Assembly (NCBI GenBank): GCA_002794105.1
Contig: PHFL01000059.1
Coordinates: 1-39,472, forward strand
DNA: 39,472 bases
Direction: 5' to 3'
From: Candidatus Thermochlorobacter aerophilus
GTDB taxonomy: Bacteria; Bacteroidota; Chlorobiia; Chlorobiales; Thermochlorobacteraceae
Under the pieces are notes generated by a model that did no database searches, was not told the DNA's origin, and saw nothing but the letters and a program-made list of their open reading frames with translations. This document shows, piece after piece, positions 1 through 8,767 of this stretch. Numbering within the stretch: position 1 is the stretch's first letter; every line of letters begins with the position of its first letter. Position numbers and translations under genes: made by a program.

Positions 1-519
1 GCCATTATCATTGCGATTTTGGCAGGATATTCATCGGTTATTCTGGTTATGCTGTTGGGGCAATCGCGTGTCTTTTTCTCCATGTCAAAAGACCGTCTGT
101 TGCCAAAAGTCTTTTCGGAAGTGCATCCACAGTTTCGCACACCCTATAAGTCTAACTTGCTGTTCATGGTCTTCGTGAGCCTCTTTGCAGCATTTGTGCC
201 CGTGCAAGTGGTCGGCGAAATGACCAGCATTGGCACGCTCTTCGCCTTCGTGCTGGTCTGCATCGGCGTGATGGTCATGCGTAAAACACAGCCCAATGCG
301 CCGCGCGCCTTCAGAACACCATTTGTGCCCTTGGTGCCCATACTGGGCATTATTACCTGCCTTTCAATGATGCTCTCACTGCCAGAAGATACATGGCTAC
401 GCTTAATTGTGTGGTTAGTGATTGGATTGGTCATCTACTTCTTCTATGGCTTGAAAAATAGTCAAGTGCAAGAGCCAGCAGAAGAGACAAACCGTGCAGC
501 GACATCTACTAACGCATAG
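1..519 (+). CDS. Amino acid permease (APC superfamily), C-terminal part
   Basis: The reading frame is open from the first base, so the gene begins outside the window and only about the last 172 residues are present. The visible part starts inside a membrane helix, followed by a loop reading GQSRVFFSMSKDRLLPKVF and then HPQFRTPYKSN. This is the characteristic cytoplasmic loop of CAT/YfnA-type cationic amino acid permeases. Four further hydrophobic segments follow, then a short polar tail. The protein would sit in the inner membrane and import amino acids by proton symport or exchange; the substrate cannot be told from this fragment. The next gene is convergent, on the minus strand. The family call is firm and the substrate is unknown. 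Confidence 0.85.
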   Translation, partial: AIIIAILAGYSSVILVMLLGQSRVFFSMSKDRLLPKVFSEVHPQFRTPYKSNLLFMVFVSLFAAFVPVQVVGEMTSIGTLFAFVLVCIGVMVMRKTQPNAPRAFRTPFVPLVPILGIITCLSMMLSLPEDTWLRLIVWLVIGLVIYFFYGLKNSQVQEPAEETNRAATSTNA

Positions 520-577
520 CAACTGCAATAGCCATTGCACTTACACGGTTGATGCGGGCAACCTTTATGATAGAACT

Positions 578-1537
578 CTACGGACGATTGCCAGCTAGAC
601 TGGGCTCGTAGGTTTGTTGCATGCGAGAGGGGTCAACTTTGCGCAAAATCTCTAAAAGCTCCTGACGCATTGCCAGCGGAGCACTCCTGAAAATCTCTGA
701 AATTTCGATAGCTTTTGACTCAAAAATTCGCCGCACAAACAGACTGCGTGGAAAACGTGCATCTATTTCAGCAATCTCTTTGATGCAGTTCAAGATGGTT
801 TGTCGAGCCGCATTAGGGTCGCGGTAAAATTCATCCAACCCGTTGTAGTGGTATTCATAAAGAATTTCCCGCAGTCTGATAAAGCGTGCATCGAGAATCT
901 CATCAATCATGACGGCGCGGTTCAACCCGCCATTGTCACCAAATTGCCAGCCACGCAGAAAAGGACCGCGCTCTTGTGCTAAGCGTTTAATGCGCAAGGC
1001 TTTTTCAAAGTATGGCGTGCCAGAAAGTTTGCGGTAAGTGTCAAAGTCATAGCCAATAATGATATTTGCATAAAAATCCAAAAAACTTGCCAGTGGGTGA
1101 TGCACCAATTCATTATGAAGCAATGCCCCTTGCTGCTCGCTGTAAGCAAACTCTAATGCACCGTCAAGCATGCGCAAGGTAGAAGCAGTAAGACTGGAAC
1201 GGTAGATTGGACGCGTTGCGCCAATAAAAACCTGTGCGGAATACACAGGTGGTGAAGCCCCTAAGTTGGCATCCATGAAAATAAACTCAATCTTACACTT
1301 GATTCGGTCTTCATCGGTCTCAAATTCTGTAGAGTTTGTCCAACGGTGGTTGTTCATGTAGTTACGAACCATCTGCGCAAAGCCCGCAAGGCGTACCCGT
1401 GCTTCTGATTGCAGGCGTTCAACGTTGAGGGTTACTTCGCATTGCAGTTCATAGCCTTGTGCAAAAAGCAAGGGCGCTGCCGCAAAGAAAAGTGCGATGA
1501 AACTAACACATCTGAACATACCACACATTGCTTTCAC
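578..1537 (-). CDS. DUF4835 (PorD-like) exported protein
   Basis: About 319 residues from the GTG at 1537, which overlaps the stop of the upstream YceI gene as GTGA. An ATG at 1519 gives a cleaner signal peptide (MFRCVSFIALFFAAAPLLFA, cleavage near AQG) and may be the true start. The mature protein opens with ELQCEVTLN and later has YMNNHRWT, ERIKCKIEF-like text and an IIGYDFDTY stretch. This layout is that of DUF4835, a family of Bacteroidota and relatives that some databases call the type IX secretion protein PorD. It is probably periplasmic or attached to the outer membrane. It is the last gene of the Rieske/YceI cluster. The family call is good; the secretion role is inferred only from the name given to homologues, and no other type IX gene is seen here. 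Confidence 0.75.
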   Translation of the reverse strand: MKAMCGMFRCVSFIALFFAAAPLLFAQGYELQCEVTLNVERLQSEARVRLAGFAQMVRNYMNNHRWTNSTEFETDEDRIKCKIEFIFMDANLGASPPVYSAQVFIGATRPIYRSSLTASTLRMLDGALEFAYSEQQGALLHNELVHHPLASFLDFYANIIIGYDFDTYRKLSGTPYFEKALRIKRLAQERGPFLRGWQFGDNGGLNRAVMIDEILDARFIRLREILYEYHYNGLDEFYRDPNAARQTILNCIKEIAEIDARFPRSLFVRRIFESKAIEISEIFRSAPLAMRQELLEILRKVDPSRMQQTYEPSLAGNRP

Positions 1538-2118
1538 GGCAAGGCAAAAGCCATAGTAAAAGAAATTCGAAGTGCATCGTCAACTTTAATCATAAACAAA
1601 GCTGGGCGCTCAACCTTAAACTCTGTAAGACTAATGCTCGTATTGCCTTCGACAATCAATTTCGAGCCTACGATTTTTTTCTTAGCAGAAAAGCTAATGT
1701 TTTTTGTAACTCCGTGAAAGGAGAGCGCGCCACTGACACGCAGCTCGTCATCGGAGTTTTCAATAGTTGAACTCTGAAACGATACTTCAGGATAGAGCAG
1801 CGCTTCTACTACCTCTAACGCATGGGCATCTCGGCTGGAGTTGCCGCTATCGAAAGTGGTAACATCTGCAACAAAACGAACAGAGGCAATCTCTTGAGTG
1901 CCTTCTGCAAGGTCAATTTCACAAAGAAAATCTCTGGTCTGGGCTTCTGTGGTGTGAAGCGGATGATAGAGATGGTATTTCAAGACTGACTCGCCTTTGA
2001 TGGCAGTGAGTTTTGGTAAAACAAAAAAAGTTGGTTCGACTGTACGCTGATAAAGCATACGACTATGGTAAATGTTCAGGATTGAGAGAAAAAATATGGT
2101 TAGGGTTGTCATAAACAT
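1534..2118 (-). CDS. YceI-like lipid-binding family protein
   Basis: 194 residues with a hydrophobic N-terminus (about residues 4-20), suggesting export or membrane anchoring. The second half carries the usual YceI signatures: a DAHALEVVEALLYPEVSFQS stretch, then a V-G-L-FHGVTKNI strand and a GNTSISLTEFKVERP stretch near the end. YceI proteins form a lipocalin-like beta barrel that binds isoprenoid or quinone-like lipids in the periplasm, and they are often encoded beside cytochrome b561-type membrane proteins. Here it lies directly downstream of a four-His membrane protein and a Rieske protein, which fits that pattern. It overlaps the next gene by 4 bases, so the two are probably co-translated. 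The ligand is unknown. Confidence 0.8.
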   Translation of the reverse strand: MFMTTLTIFFLSILNIYHSRMLYQRTVEPTFFVLPKLTAIKGESVLKYHLYHPLHTTEAQTRDFLCEIDLAEGTQEIASVRFVADVTTFDSGNSSRDAHALEVVEALLYPEVSFQSSTIENSDDELRVSGALSFHGVTKNISFSAKKKIVGSKLIVEGNTSISLTEFKVERPALFMIKVDDALRISFTMAFALP

Positions 2119-2157
2119 GTTTCAACGCCAAAACAGTTGTCGGAAAGCGAGAGTTCC

Positions 2158-2919
2158 TTAAAAAGTTAGGGTCAGCATAGCAGCGGCAAGGACGGCAAGC
2201 GTGAAATATCCGACAATTTGGTGAGCTCGGCGCAAAGTTCGAATTTGCTCAAGGTCGCGAGAATTGCTTGCCATGATGGCCAAAATTGGCTGTGCCACCA
2301 TGCCTGAAAAGTGAAAGATAGCAAGGAGCTTATGCGTGCTAACGGTGTTCCATTCATCACGGCGAATGAGCGGCGGCGGCGCAAAAGTGGACATGGCAGC
2401 CGTGCTCATGTAAGTACCAAAGGTGATGATAGACAGCGTGCGATGCGTTTGACGGTTACGCAGGGCTTCCTCAAAGCGGAGCGCCTCGTAGTCGTTGAGC
2501 AAAATCTGCCCAAACACCACTGAAGCAGTCATCAGCGCTAAGGTAGCAAAGCCCAAGACTTGATGCGTCGAGAGCATGGTGCGGCGAAAATCCAATTCTC
2601 TACGGCGCGCCTCTGGGGTCAGCGGCGAAAACCCGCGAAACACACCAGTACTTCCCCACAAGACAGATTCAAAAATGGTGAGATGGTCTGGCAAAAGTTT
2701 CAAGGCACGCATGGGCGTCTCAGCGCGAGTAGAGTCGTGAAGGTAAGAGTCAGAAGAAGGCAAAACCTCAGCCCATGTGGAAGGCATTTGGAAAGATGAA
2801 GACGGGGCAAAAATCTGCGTTGTCAGATTGCGCTTAAATTGAGCATGCACATCTGCGCAGCTGAAAGCACAGAAAAGCACAATGCCTGAGACGCAGCGAT
2901 TGAGCCACAGCATGCTCAT
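2158..2919 (-). CDS. Four-helix membrane protein with cytochrome b561-like histidine pattern
   Basis: 253 residues. A signal-like segment ends near VHA (residue 26), followed by a roughly 90-residue polar stretch. Four hydrophobic helices then lie at about 117-140, 158-180, 195-217 and 232-252. Each helix begins with a histidine (H119, H159, H196, H233), with a further H203 inside the third. Regularly placed histidines at helix ends are what di-haem cytochrome b561 or ferric-reductase-like proteins use to hold haem, so a b-type cytochrome is a reasonable inference; I do not recognise a named family. It starts directly after the Rieske stop codon (2920) and is followed by the YceI gene. An electron path from the Rieske protein into this membrane protein is possible but unproven. 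Confidence 0.6.
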   Translation of the reverse strand: MSMLWLNRCVSGIVLFCAFSCADVHAQFKRNLTTQIFAPSSSFQMPSTWAEVLPSSDSYLHDSTRAETPMRALKLLPDHLTIFESVLWGSTGVFRGFSPLTPEARRRELDFRRTMLSTHQVLGFATLALMTASVVFGQILLNDYEALRFEEALRNRQTHRTLSIITFGTYMSTAAMSTFAPPPLIRRDEWNTVSTHKLLAIFHFSGMVAQPILAIMASNSRDLEQIRTLRRAHQIVGYFTLAVLAAAMLTLTF

Positions 2920-3450
2920 TCAAAAAGAGATGGTAATGACACTGCCATCAAAACTGGTCGGAAAGGTCTGGAGAGGCAAAGTGGCTGGACCGTTGAGCAC
3001 AGCACCGAAGTTTGAACCGCTGACACTAAATCGAGACCCATGGCAGAGACAGACAACTGACGAGCCTTGCGGATTTTCAACATTGCATTGCAGATGCGTG
3101 CAAACCACTGACGCAGTGCGGAAAGCATCAGTTCCACTTTGCGCCACACGCACGATAAGCACATCACGACCGTTATTTCGCTCTGGAAAGGCGCGGCGCA
3201 AAAATCCGCCAACTGTTTGAAGTTGCGGGACGCTTGCTAGCGTAATTTGCTCTCGAGCGCCTGTCAGTGGAGCTTGAGTGGAAGAGTCAGAAGCATTGCT
3301 GCTGCACGCTGCCACAAGAGTTGCCAGCGCACCACCGCAGGCAAGAACAGCGCTGCCCGTCGCGAATGCTTTGAGAAATTCTCGGCGAGAAACCTCACCA
3401 ATTGATTCAGATGAAGGAGCATGATGAAAATGCAACAGCTGGTCAGACAT
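2920..3450 (-). CDS. Rieske [2Fe-2S] protein with Tat signal
   Basis: 176 residues. The N-terminus has a twin-arginine motif SRREFLK (21-27), then a hydrophobic stretch ending in VAAC (C49). This suggests Tat export and perhaps lipidation. The Rieske boxes are complete: CTHLQC at 117-122 and CLCHGS at 134-139. Cluster ligands are therefore C117, H119, C134 and H137, and C122/C136 form the usual disulfide of high-potential Rieske proteins. The size and the C-terminal G-P-A-x-xPL motif match the bc1/b6f-type soluble domain. The gene is not followed by cytochrome b. Its partner here is a different four-helix His-rich protein, so it may be a stand-alone Rieske carrier and not the bc-complex subunit. 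Confidence 0.88.
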   Translation of the reverse strand: MSDQLLHFHHAPSSESIGEVSRREFLKAFATGSAVLACGGALATLVAACSSNASDSSTQAPLTGAREQITLASVPQLQTVGGFLRRAFPERNNGRDVLIVRVAQSGTDAFRTASVVCTHLQCNVENPQGSSVVCLCHGSRFSVSGSNFGAVLNGPATLPLQTFPTSFDGSVITISF

Positions 3451-3579
3451 TTGGGTTTGACGTTTGAAAATTTGTGATGCAGTCTAAGCAAAATTAGCAT
3501 CTTTTGCACAGAGAACAACAGTTTTAACTTCACAGTTTATGAGTCGTGCAAAACAGTGATTGATGAGAAAGCGGCAAGC

Positions 3580-4134
3580 ATGACGCAAGCAAAGCAAAGA
3601 GATAATGCATGGGTCTTTCGAAAATTTTGGCAAGTGGCACTGATGCTAGGCTGTGTGGCGGCAGTGCTGTGGGGTTGCACGATAAATCCCTTTGCCCCGC
3701 GCTTAGAACTATCTGAAAGAAGTGGTATAGGGCTGGGCGACCAAAGAACAATTGACGGTTTCTTTCGCAACTTTGAGTTTGCATACCTGACCAGAGACAC
3801 TGCACTATATGGTCAGTTACTCTCAGAGCGATTTACATTTGTCTATCGCGATTTCGATAATGGCGTAGATGTCATCTGGCCCCGCGATGTAGAGCTTGTA
3901 ACTACCTCAGGACTGTTTCGCAGCGCTGAAATTTTAGACCTGCGCTGGAACACGGTTGTCTTTCAAGACGGTGATGCAAGGCAAGTGCAAGTGGTAAGAA
4001 GCTTTCGACTGCGGGTCGGATTTCGCATCAACGAAGTCTTCGAGATAACGGGCAATGCCAACTTCACGCTAGTGAGAGACGACACAGGCAGCGTGTGGAG
4101 GCTTAGCCGCTGGCGCGATGAATCCAATTTCTAA
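3580..4134 (+). CDS. Putative lipoprotein of unknown function
   Basis: 184 residues from the ATG at 3580; a GTG at 3556 would add eight residues. A basic N-terminus is followed by a hydrophobic stretch and a lipobox-like end (VLWGC, cysteine about residue 33), so the protein is probably a lipoprotein. The rest has alternating aromatic and charged residues such as FEFAYLTRDTALYGQLLS and ends with WRLSRWRDESNF. This resembles small SnoaL/NTF2-like folds in layout only. No catalytic motif is visible and the function is not recognised. It is divergent from the Rieske cluster, and its stop overlaps by 4 bases the end of convergent trpD. Confidence 0.6.
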   Translation: MTQAKQRDNAWVFRKFWQVALMLGCVAAVLWGCTINPFAPRLELSERSGIGLGDQRTIDGFFRNFEFAYLTRDTALYGQLLSERFTFVYRDFDNGVDVIWPRDVELVTTSGLFRSAEILDLRWNTVVFQDGDARQVQVVRSFRLRVGFRINEVFEITGNANFTLVRDDTGSVWRLSRWRDESNF

Positions 4135-5180
4135 GTTGTAGGCGCTGCCATTGCCACTTGGCGATGCACATTGATGATATGCTCTAAGGTTTGCTTAGCA
4201 CGACCGCTTTCTAATTCCGCACGCGCTCTGGCAATGCCACGCTCAAGTGAGGGTTCAACCCCGCTGACATAGATAGCAAAGCCACCAGCGTAAATAGCGG
4301 CATCAATCTTGGCTTCAGGTGCGGTGCAGTCAAGAATCTGCCAGATAAGTTGTGCGTTTTCTTGCACATTGCCGCCACGCAACTCCTCGAGGCGGCGGCG
4401 CTTCATGCCAAAATCTTCAGGATAGACCGTGTAGTTGGAAATGATACCATCTTTAAGCTCCGAGATGAAAGTAGCACCGCAAATGCTGGGTTCATCTAAA
4501 GCCAAACCCTCTTTGGTTTCACCATGAACGATAAGGCAATGCTCGGCGCCTTGCTGTCGGAGCACTTGCGCAAACATTCCGGTCAGCTCGCGGTCATAAA
4601 CCCCAACCACTTGGCGCAAAATGCCAGCGGGATTGACAAGCGGACCGAGCATGTTGAAGATGGTGCGCACGCCCAAATCGCGCCGTACACTGGCGACAAG
4701 CTTCATGGCTTTGTGGTAAAGCGGAGCGTAGAGAAAGGCAAATCGAGTTTGCTTGAAGAGCTCAACAATTTTTTCTTTGGGCAGTTCAACCTGAATGCCT
4801 AGCACTTCCAAGACATCGGCACTGCCGCACTTGCTAGAGACCGAGCGATTTCCATGTTTAGCAACTTTTGCGCCCGCGCTGCAAGCAAGAATAGCCGCAA
4901 TGGTTGAGATGTTGAAGGTGCCAGCCGCATCGCCACCTGTGCCGCAGGTATCAATTGCGTGTGGGTCTAAGGAAATCTTATCGGCAAATTCCATGATGGC
5001 TTGCACAGCACCATAGATTTCTTCAATCGTTTCCCCCTTTTGGCGCAGAAGCACTAGTAAAGCGGCAATCACGGCATCTGGGACATCGCCTTGCATCACG
5101 CTGCGAACCACGCTTTGCATGTCAGTCGCCGACAGTGTTGCGCCCGATAGCAGCGCAATAACAGCTTCTCGTGGGGTCAT
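4131..5180 (-). CDS. trpD: Anthranilate phosphoribosyltransferase
   Basis: 349 residues, the normal length. It transfers the phosphoribosyl group of PRPP to anthranilate, the second step of tryptophan synthesis in the cytoplasm. The diagnostic motifs are present: CGTGGD at 79-84 (PRPP/pyrophosphate binding), NIST at 90-93, KHGNRSVSSKCGSAD at 108-122, and R-DLGVRTIFNMLGPL-NP in the middle. No other trp gene lies in this window, so the pathway is scattered. The ATG overlaps the stop of the upstream aminotransferase gene by 4 bases (5177-5180), so the two are very likely translated from one message. Confidence 0.95.
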   Translation of the reverse strand: MTPREAVIALLSGATLSATDMQSVVRSVMQGDVPDAVIAALLVLLRQKGETIEEIYGAVQAIMEFADKISLDPHAIDTCGTGGDAAGTFNISTIAAILACSAGAKVAKHGNRSVSSKCGSADVLEVLGIQVELPKEKIVELFKQTRFAFLYAPLYHKAMKLVASVRRDLGVRTIFNMLGPLVNPAGILRQVVGVYDRELTGMFAQVLRQQGAEHCLIVHGETKEGLALDEPSICGATFISELKDGIISNYTVYPEDFGMKRRRLEELRGGNVQENAQLIWQILDCTAPEAKIDAAIYAGGFAIYVSGVEPSLERGIARARAELESGRAKQTLEHIINVHRQVAMAAPTT

Positions 5181-6364
5181 CTGTAAATGGGTTTAGGTTG
5201 AACAATAGCTTTGAGCTGTGCCAAAAACTGCTCAAGGTCATCAATTGTGTTGTAAAAATGCGGAGAAACTCGCAGCAGACCTTCGCGTGTGGAAACCTCA
5301 ATATGGGCTTGCATCAATTGCTGCTGAACTGCTGATGGATTGTCTAAACCTTGAATTGAGACAATGCCTGAACAGTGTTGCTTTTCGGCAACGAACGCAG
5401 TGCGAAAACCTTCCTCTTGCAAACGCTGACAAAGGTGGGATGACAGCAGAAGCAATTTTTCTGCAATTGTCTCTGAACCCAGTTCATGAAACATGGCAAA
5501 AGCTTCGTTCAAGCCAACCAGCCCAATCCAGTTTTGTGTGCCCAGTTCGTGGCGACGTGCATCATCGAGTAAATCTTGACCGTAGTTGAAAAAATCCCAG
5601 CCATCTTCGACACTCAGCCAGCCGACAAATGGCGTCTCCAACTGCTCGAGCAGCGCATCGGTCATCACCATAATCCCAATTCCCATTGGTGACATTGCCC
5701 ACTTGTGGCAACCTGCGGCAAGGAAATCAATACCAGAGCGCTTGAAATCAATCGGCATAGCGCCCAAAGCCTGAATGGCATCTATCGAGACGAGCGCGCC
5801 GTGGCGATGGCAAAGTTCTGCCAGTGCCGCAAGGTCAATCCGAAACCCAGTCAGAAATTGCACATAGCTCATGGAAACAAGGCGCGTGCGCGGGGTCAGT
5901 TTGGCTTCGATATCGTCGAGCAAAATTTGTCCTTGGCGCGATGAGACAAAATCAATTTCAATGCCGTGTTTTCTAAGGTTGAGGAAAGGATAGACATTGG
6001 CGGGAAACTCTCGCTCATGGAGCAAGATGCGGTCGCCGCTTTGCCACTTCAGCCCCTGCGCAAGAATGTTTAGGGCATAGCTGGTGTTGGGCACAAACGC
6101 CAATTGGTGTGGCTCACAGTGGATAAACGACGCTACGCGCTGGCGCGCCGAATGTAGCGTCGGCAAAAGTCGCGTGGTGTAGTTCTCCACATCCCACTCA
6201 CTGCGCTCGGCTAAATAGTCTTGAATGGCACGGACAATGCGTGAGGAAAGTGGGCTAACGGCTGCATGGTTAAGGTACAATTGATGCTGTAAGTGCGGAA
6301 AAATGGCGCGATACGCTTCGGTTTTTGAAAAAAGCAATGCAGTGCGACAGTCTGTTGCTAGCAT
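5177..6364 (-). CDS. PLP-dependent aminotransferase class V (NifS/isopenicillin-N-epimerase-like)
   Basis: 395 residues from the ATG at 6364. The frame stays open to an ATG at 6406, but that extension (MFIFGLFLML...) is hydrophobic and unlike a cytoplasmic PLP enzyme. Fold-type I class V features are clear: YLNHAAVSP at the substrate loop, the cofactor aspartate in SIDAIQ, and the PLP lysine in AGCHKW. No conserved active-site cysteine loop of true cysteine desulfurases was seen. The sequence is closer to the isopenicillin N epimerase/kynureninase-like branch, whose substrates are mostly unknown. It overlaps trpD by 4 bases, a pairing that hints at a link to anthranilate or kynurenine metabolism, but this is speculation. 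Confidence 0.8.
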   Translation of the reverse strand: MLATDCRTALLFSKTEAYRAIFPHLQHQLYLNHAAVSPLSSRIVRAIQDYLAERSEWDVENYTTRLLPTLHSARQRVASFIHCEPHQLAFVPNTSYALNILAQGLKWQSGDRILLHEREFPANVYPFLNLRKHGIEIDFVSSRQGQILLDDIEAKLTPRTRLVSMSYVQFLTGFRIDLAALAELCHRHGALVSIDAIQALGAMPIDFKRSGIDFLAAGCHKWAMSPMGIGIMVMTDALLEQLETPFVGWLSVEDGWDFFNYGQDLLDDARRHELGTQNWIGLVGLNEAFAMFHELGSETIAEKLLLLSSHLCQRLQEEGFRTAFVAEKQHCSGIVSIQGLDNPSAVQQQLMQAHIEVSTREGLLRVSPHFYNTIDDLEQFLAQLKAIVQPKPIYR

Positions 6365-6595
6365 GTGCCCCCAAGTTAGCATCAAGAAAAGTCCAAAAAT
6401 AAACATCTCCTACGGCGATTTTCAAAGTGTTTTTCCGAAAGAACAAAAAAGCACATCAAAGAAATTAAAAAAAGCCCGAGCAAGAATTATGCCAGCCGAT
6501 TTGGACGAAAAAAGCATAGCGCACAAAGAAATTGGAGGAGAGCAAAGTTTTCTTCATATTCTTAAAGTAAGCTTAATGTAAAACGCACTCAACTT

Positions 6596-8740
6596 ATGAG
6601 TAACGAACTGTCTTGCAGGGAAAGCGGGAAGATTCACATCTACGATCTTGTCGGCTTGAGCCCTAGTGTTCTTCAGGATGGGCTCAAAGCTATGCACTCT
6701 TTCTATGACTATCATTCTACTGCGCATAGCTGCACCATCATTGAGCATGCGCATACTTTACCAGATGCAGATGTTGTGTTTTTGACTGACCCAGCCGTAG
6801 CACATCGCATAGAGCGGATTCTGCGTAAGCATGCCAAGCGGAAATTTGCAATTGTAGTCATTGCTTCATCTGAAGAATTAGCAGACTTGCAAGACCCAAC
6901 AGAGCTACTGAATTTGCACATTATTGATATACTGGAAGCCCCAATCAGCCATAGGCAATTTGCCATAACGCTACGCCGCCTGCAATTCTTCTTTAAGGAG
7001 CGTAACAAGCTCGACATACTGAAGCGCCAGCTAATTGAGCAGCGCAATGAATTGCAAAAACTCAATGACATTGGTATTGCGCTCTCCAGCGAAAGAGATG
7101 TAACCAAGCTCTTGGAAATGATTCTCTCGATTTGCATGGAAATTACTGGCGCAGATGCTGGCAGCGTATATGTGGTGGAAGATAAGCCCGGTGTTGCCGC
7201 AGACCCAGCAAATTACTTTGCCAATAAGCAGCTGCGCTTCCGTCATACCAAGAACTCTTCAAAGCCGGTTCCCTTCAAGGAATTTACTATGCCGATTAGT
7301 AACAGCAGCATTGTCGGTGCTGCTACGCTCTCGGGAGTGCCGCTCAACATTCCAGATGTCTATGAAATTCCGCCGGATGCTACCTATAGCTTCAATCGCG
7401 GGTTTGATGTAGCAAGCGGTTACCGCACGAAGTCTATGCTGACCGTGCCAATGCTCAACCGAAACAAAGAAACCATTGGTGCTGTTCAGCTCTTAAACAA
7501 AAAAAGAGACCCCAATGTGCTCTTGACCGACGAGGAAACCACAGCCAAGTATGTCATTCCATTCGACAAAAGTGATGAAGATTTCATCTACTCCTTAGCT
7601 TCACAAGCGGCTATAGCCTTAGAAAATCAAATTCTCTTTGAAGCGCATCGCAAGCTGCTGGAAGCCTTTATCCGCCTCATTGCTGAAGCAATCGACAAAA
7701 AATCGCCATACACGGGAGGACACTGCAATCGCGTGCCTGTGCTGACCGAAATGTTAGCTAAAGCTGCATGCGAGTCGCAAGAAGAACCATTCAAGGACTT
7801 TAACCTAAATGATGAGCAGTGGTATGAACTGCACATTGCGGCATGGTTGCACGACTGTGGCAAAATCGTTACCCCTGTCAATATAATGGATAAAGCCACG
7901 AAGCTCGAGAAAATCTACGACCGTATTGAAACCATCAAAACCCGCTTTGAGATTCTGCGGCGCGATTTAGCCCTCGAGTATCAGCGTGCCCTGCATGCAC
8001 CCAATGGAAAATCCCCAGAGCAGCTTGAAGCAGAATTCAAGCAAAAGCTGGCTGAACTCGATGACGAACAAAAATTCATTGAAAAAGTCAACATCGGCAG
8101 TGAATATTTGGATGATGAAAGCATTGAGCGTATTAAGCGCATCAGCACCCGCAAGCTGGTGATAAATGGTGAAGAAGTCCCCTTACTCAACGACGATGAA
8201 GTCTATAATCTGAGCGTCCGCCGAGGAACGCTAACGCCAGAAGAACGGAAGATTATCAATGACCATATCGTTGTTACAATTGAGATGCTGGAGAAGTTGC
8301 CTTTCCCACGCAATCTGATGCGGGTGCCAGAATATGCTGGCGGGCACCACGAAAAAATGGACGGCACAGGATACCCAAGAGGCCTGACCCGAGAACAGAT
8401 GTCCATCCCAGCCCGCATTATAGCAATTGCAGATGTCTTCGAAGCCCTGACGGCCACCGACAGACCCTACAAGCGTAGCAAGACCCTAAGCGAAGTCATG
8501 GCCATCATGGGCAAAATGAAAGAAGACAATCACCTCGATCCCGATCTCTTCAATCTGTTTGTCAAATCAGGCGTCTATCGTGAATATGCCAAGATGTACA
8601 TGAGTCCTGAACTTATCGATGAGGTAGATGAAGAAAGTCTAATTCGAATTCAACCGCGAGCAAGAAAACCTGCTGAGGAAACGGTATCGCTCATGACGAT
8701 GGAAGCCCATCATGATGCTGTCGGCACGCCAAGTGCATAG
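6596..8740 (+). CDS. GAF/HD-GYP signalling protein, putative c-di-GMP phosphodiesterase
   Basis: 714 residues. Residues about 10-130 look like a degenerate receiver domain (alpha/beta pattern, DVVFLTDPA, but no convincing acidic pocket). A coiled coil (about 130-157) and a GAF domain (about 158-345) follow. The HD-GYP domain has HD at 419-420 (AAWLHDCGK), a roughly 100-residue mostly helical insert, then HHEKMDGTGYP at 584-594 and IADVFEALTATDRPYK near 611-626. All metal ligands of an active HD-GYP enzyme appear to be present, so c-di-GMP hydrolysis is likely. The GAF domain would sense a ligand, and the first domain may be a protein-binding relic. The gene appears to be a single unit. Confidence 0.88.
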   Translation: MSNELSCRESGKIHIYDLVGLSPSVLQDGLKAMHSFYDYHSTAHSCTIIEHAHTLPDADVVFLTDPAVAHRIERILRKHAKRKFAIVVIASSEELADLQDPTELLNLHIIDILEAPISHRQFAITLRRLQFFFKERNKLDILKRQLIEQRNELQKLNDIGIALSSERDVTKLLEMILSICMEITGADAGSVYVVEDKPGVAADPANYFANKQLRFRHTKNSSKPVPFKEFTMPISNSSIVGAATLSGVPLNIPDVYEIPPDATYSFNRGFDVASGYRTKSMLTVPMLNRNKETIGAVQLLNKKRDPNVLLTDEETTAKYVIPFDKSDEDFIYSLASQAAIALENQILFEAHRKLLEAFIRLIAEAIDKKSPYTGGHCNRVPVLTEMLAKAACESQEEPFKDFNLNDEQWYELHIAAWLHDCGKIVTPVNIMDKATKLEKIYDRIETIKTRFEILRRDLALEYQRALHAPNGKSPEQLEAEFKQKLAELDDEQKFIEKVNIGSEYLDDESIERIKRISTRKLVINGEEVPLLNDDEVYNLSVRRGTLTPEERKIINDHIVVTIEMLEKLPFPRNLMRVPEYAGGHHEKMDGTGYPRGLTREQMSIPARIIAIADVFEALTATDRPYKRSKTLSEVMAIMGKMKEDNHLDPDLFNLFVKSGVYREYAKMYMSPELIDEVDEESLIRIQPRARKPAEETVSLMTMEAHHDAVGTPSA

Positions 8741-8767
8741 AGTAGCAAGCTAATTGTGAACATCGGG

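Noticed and set aside
6303..6581. Short ORF between the class V aminotransferase and the HD-GYP gene
   Set aside because: It runs through the divergent intergenic stretch with Lys/Ser-rich sequence, overlaps the aminotransferase start, and lacks a clear start signal.
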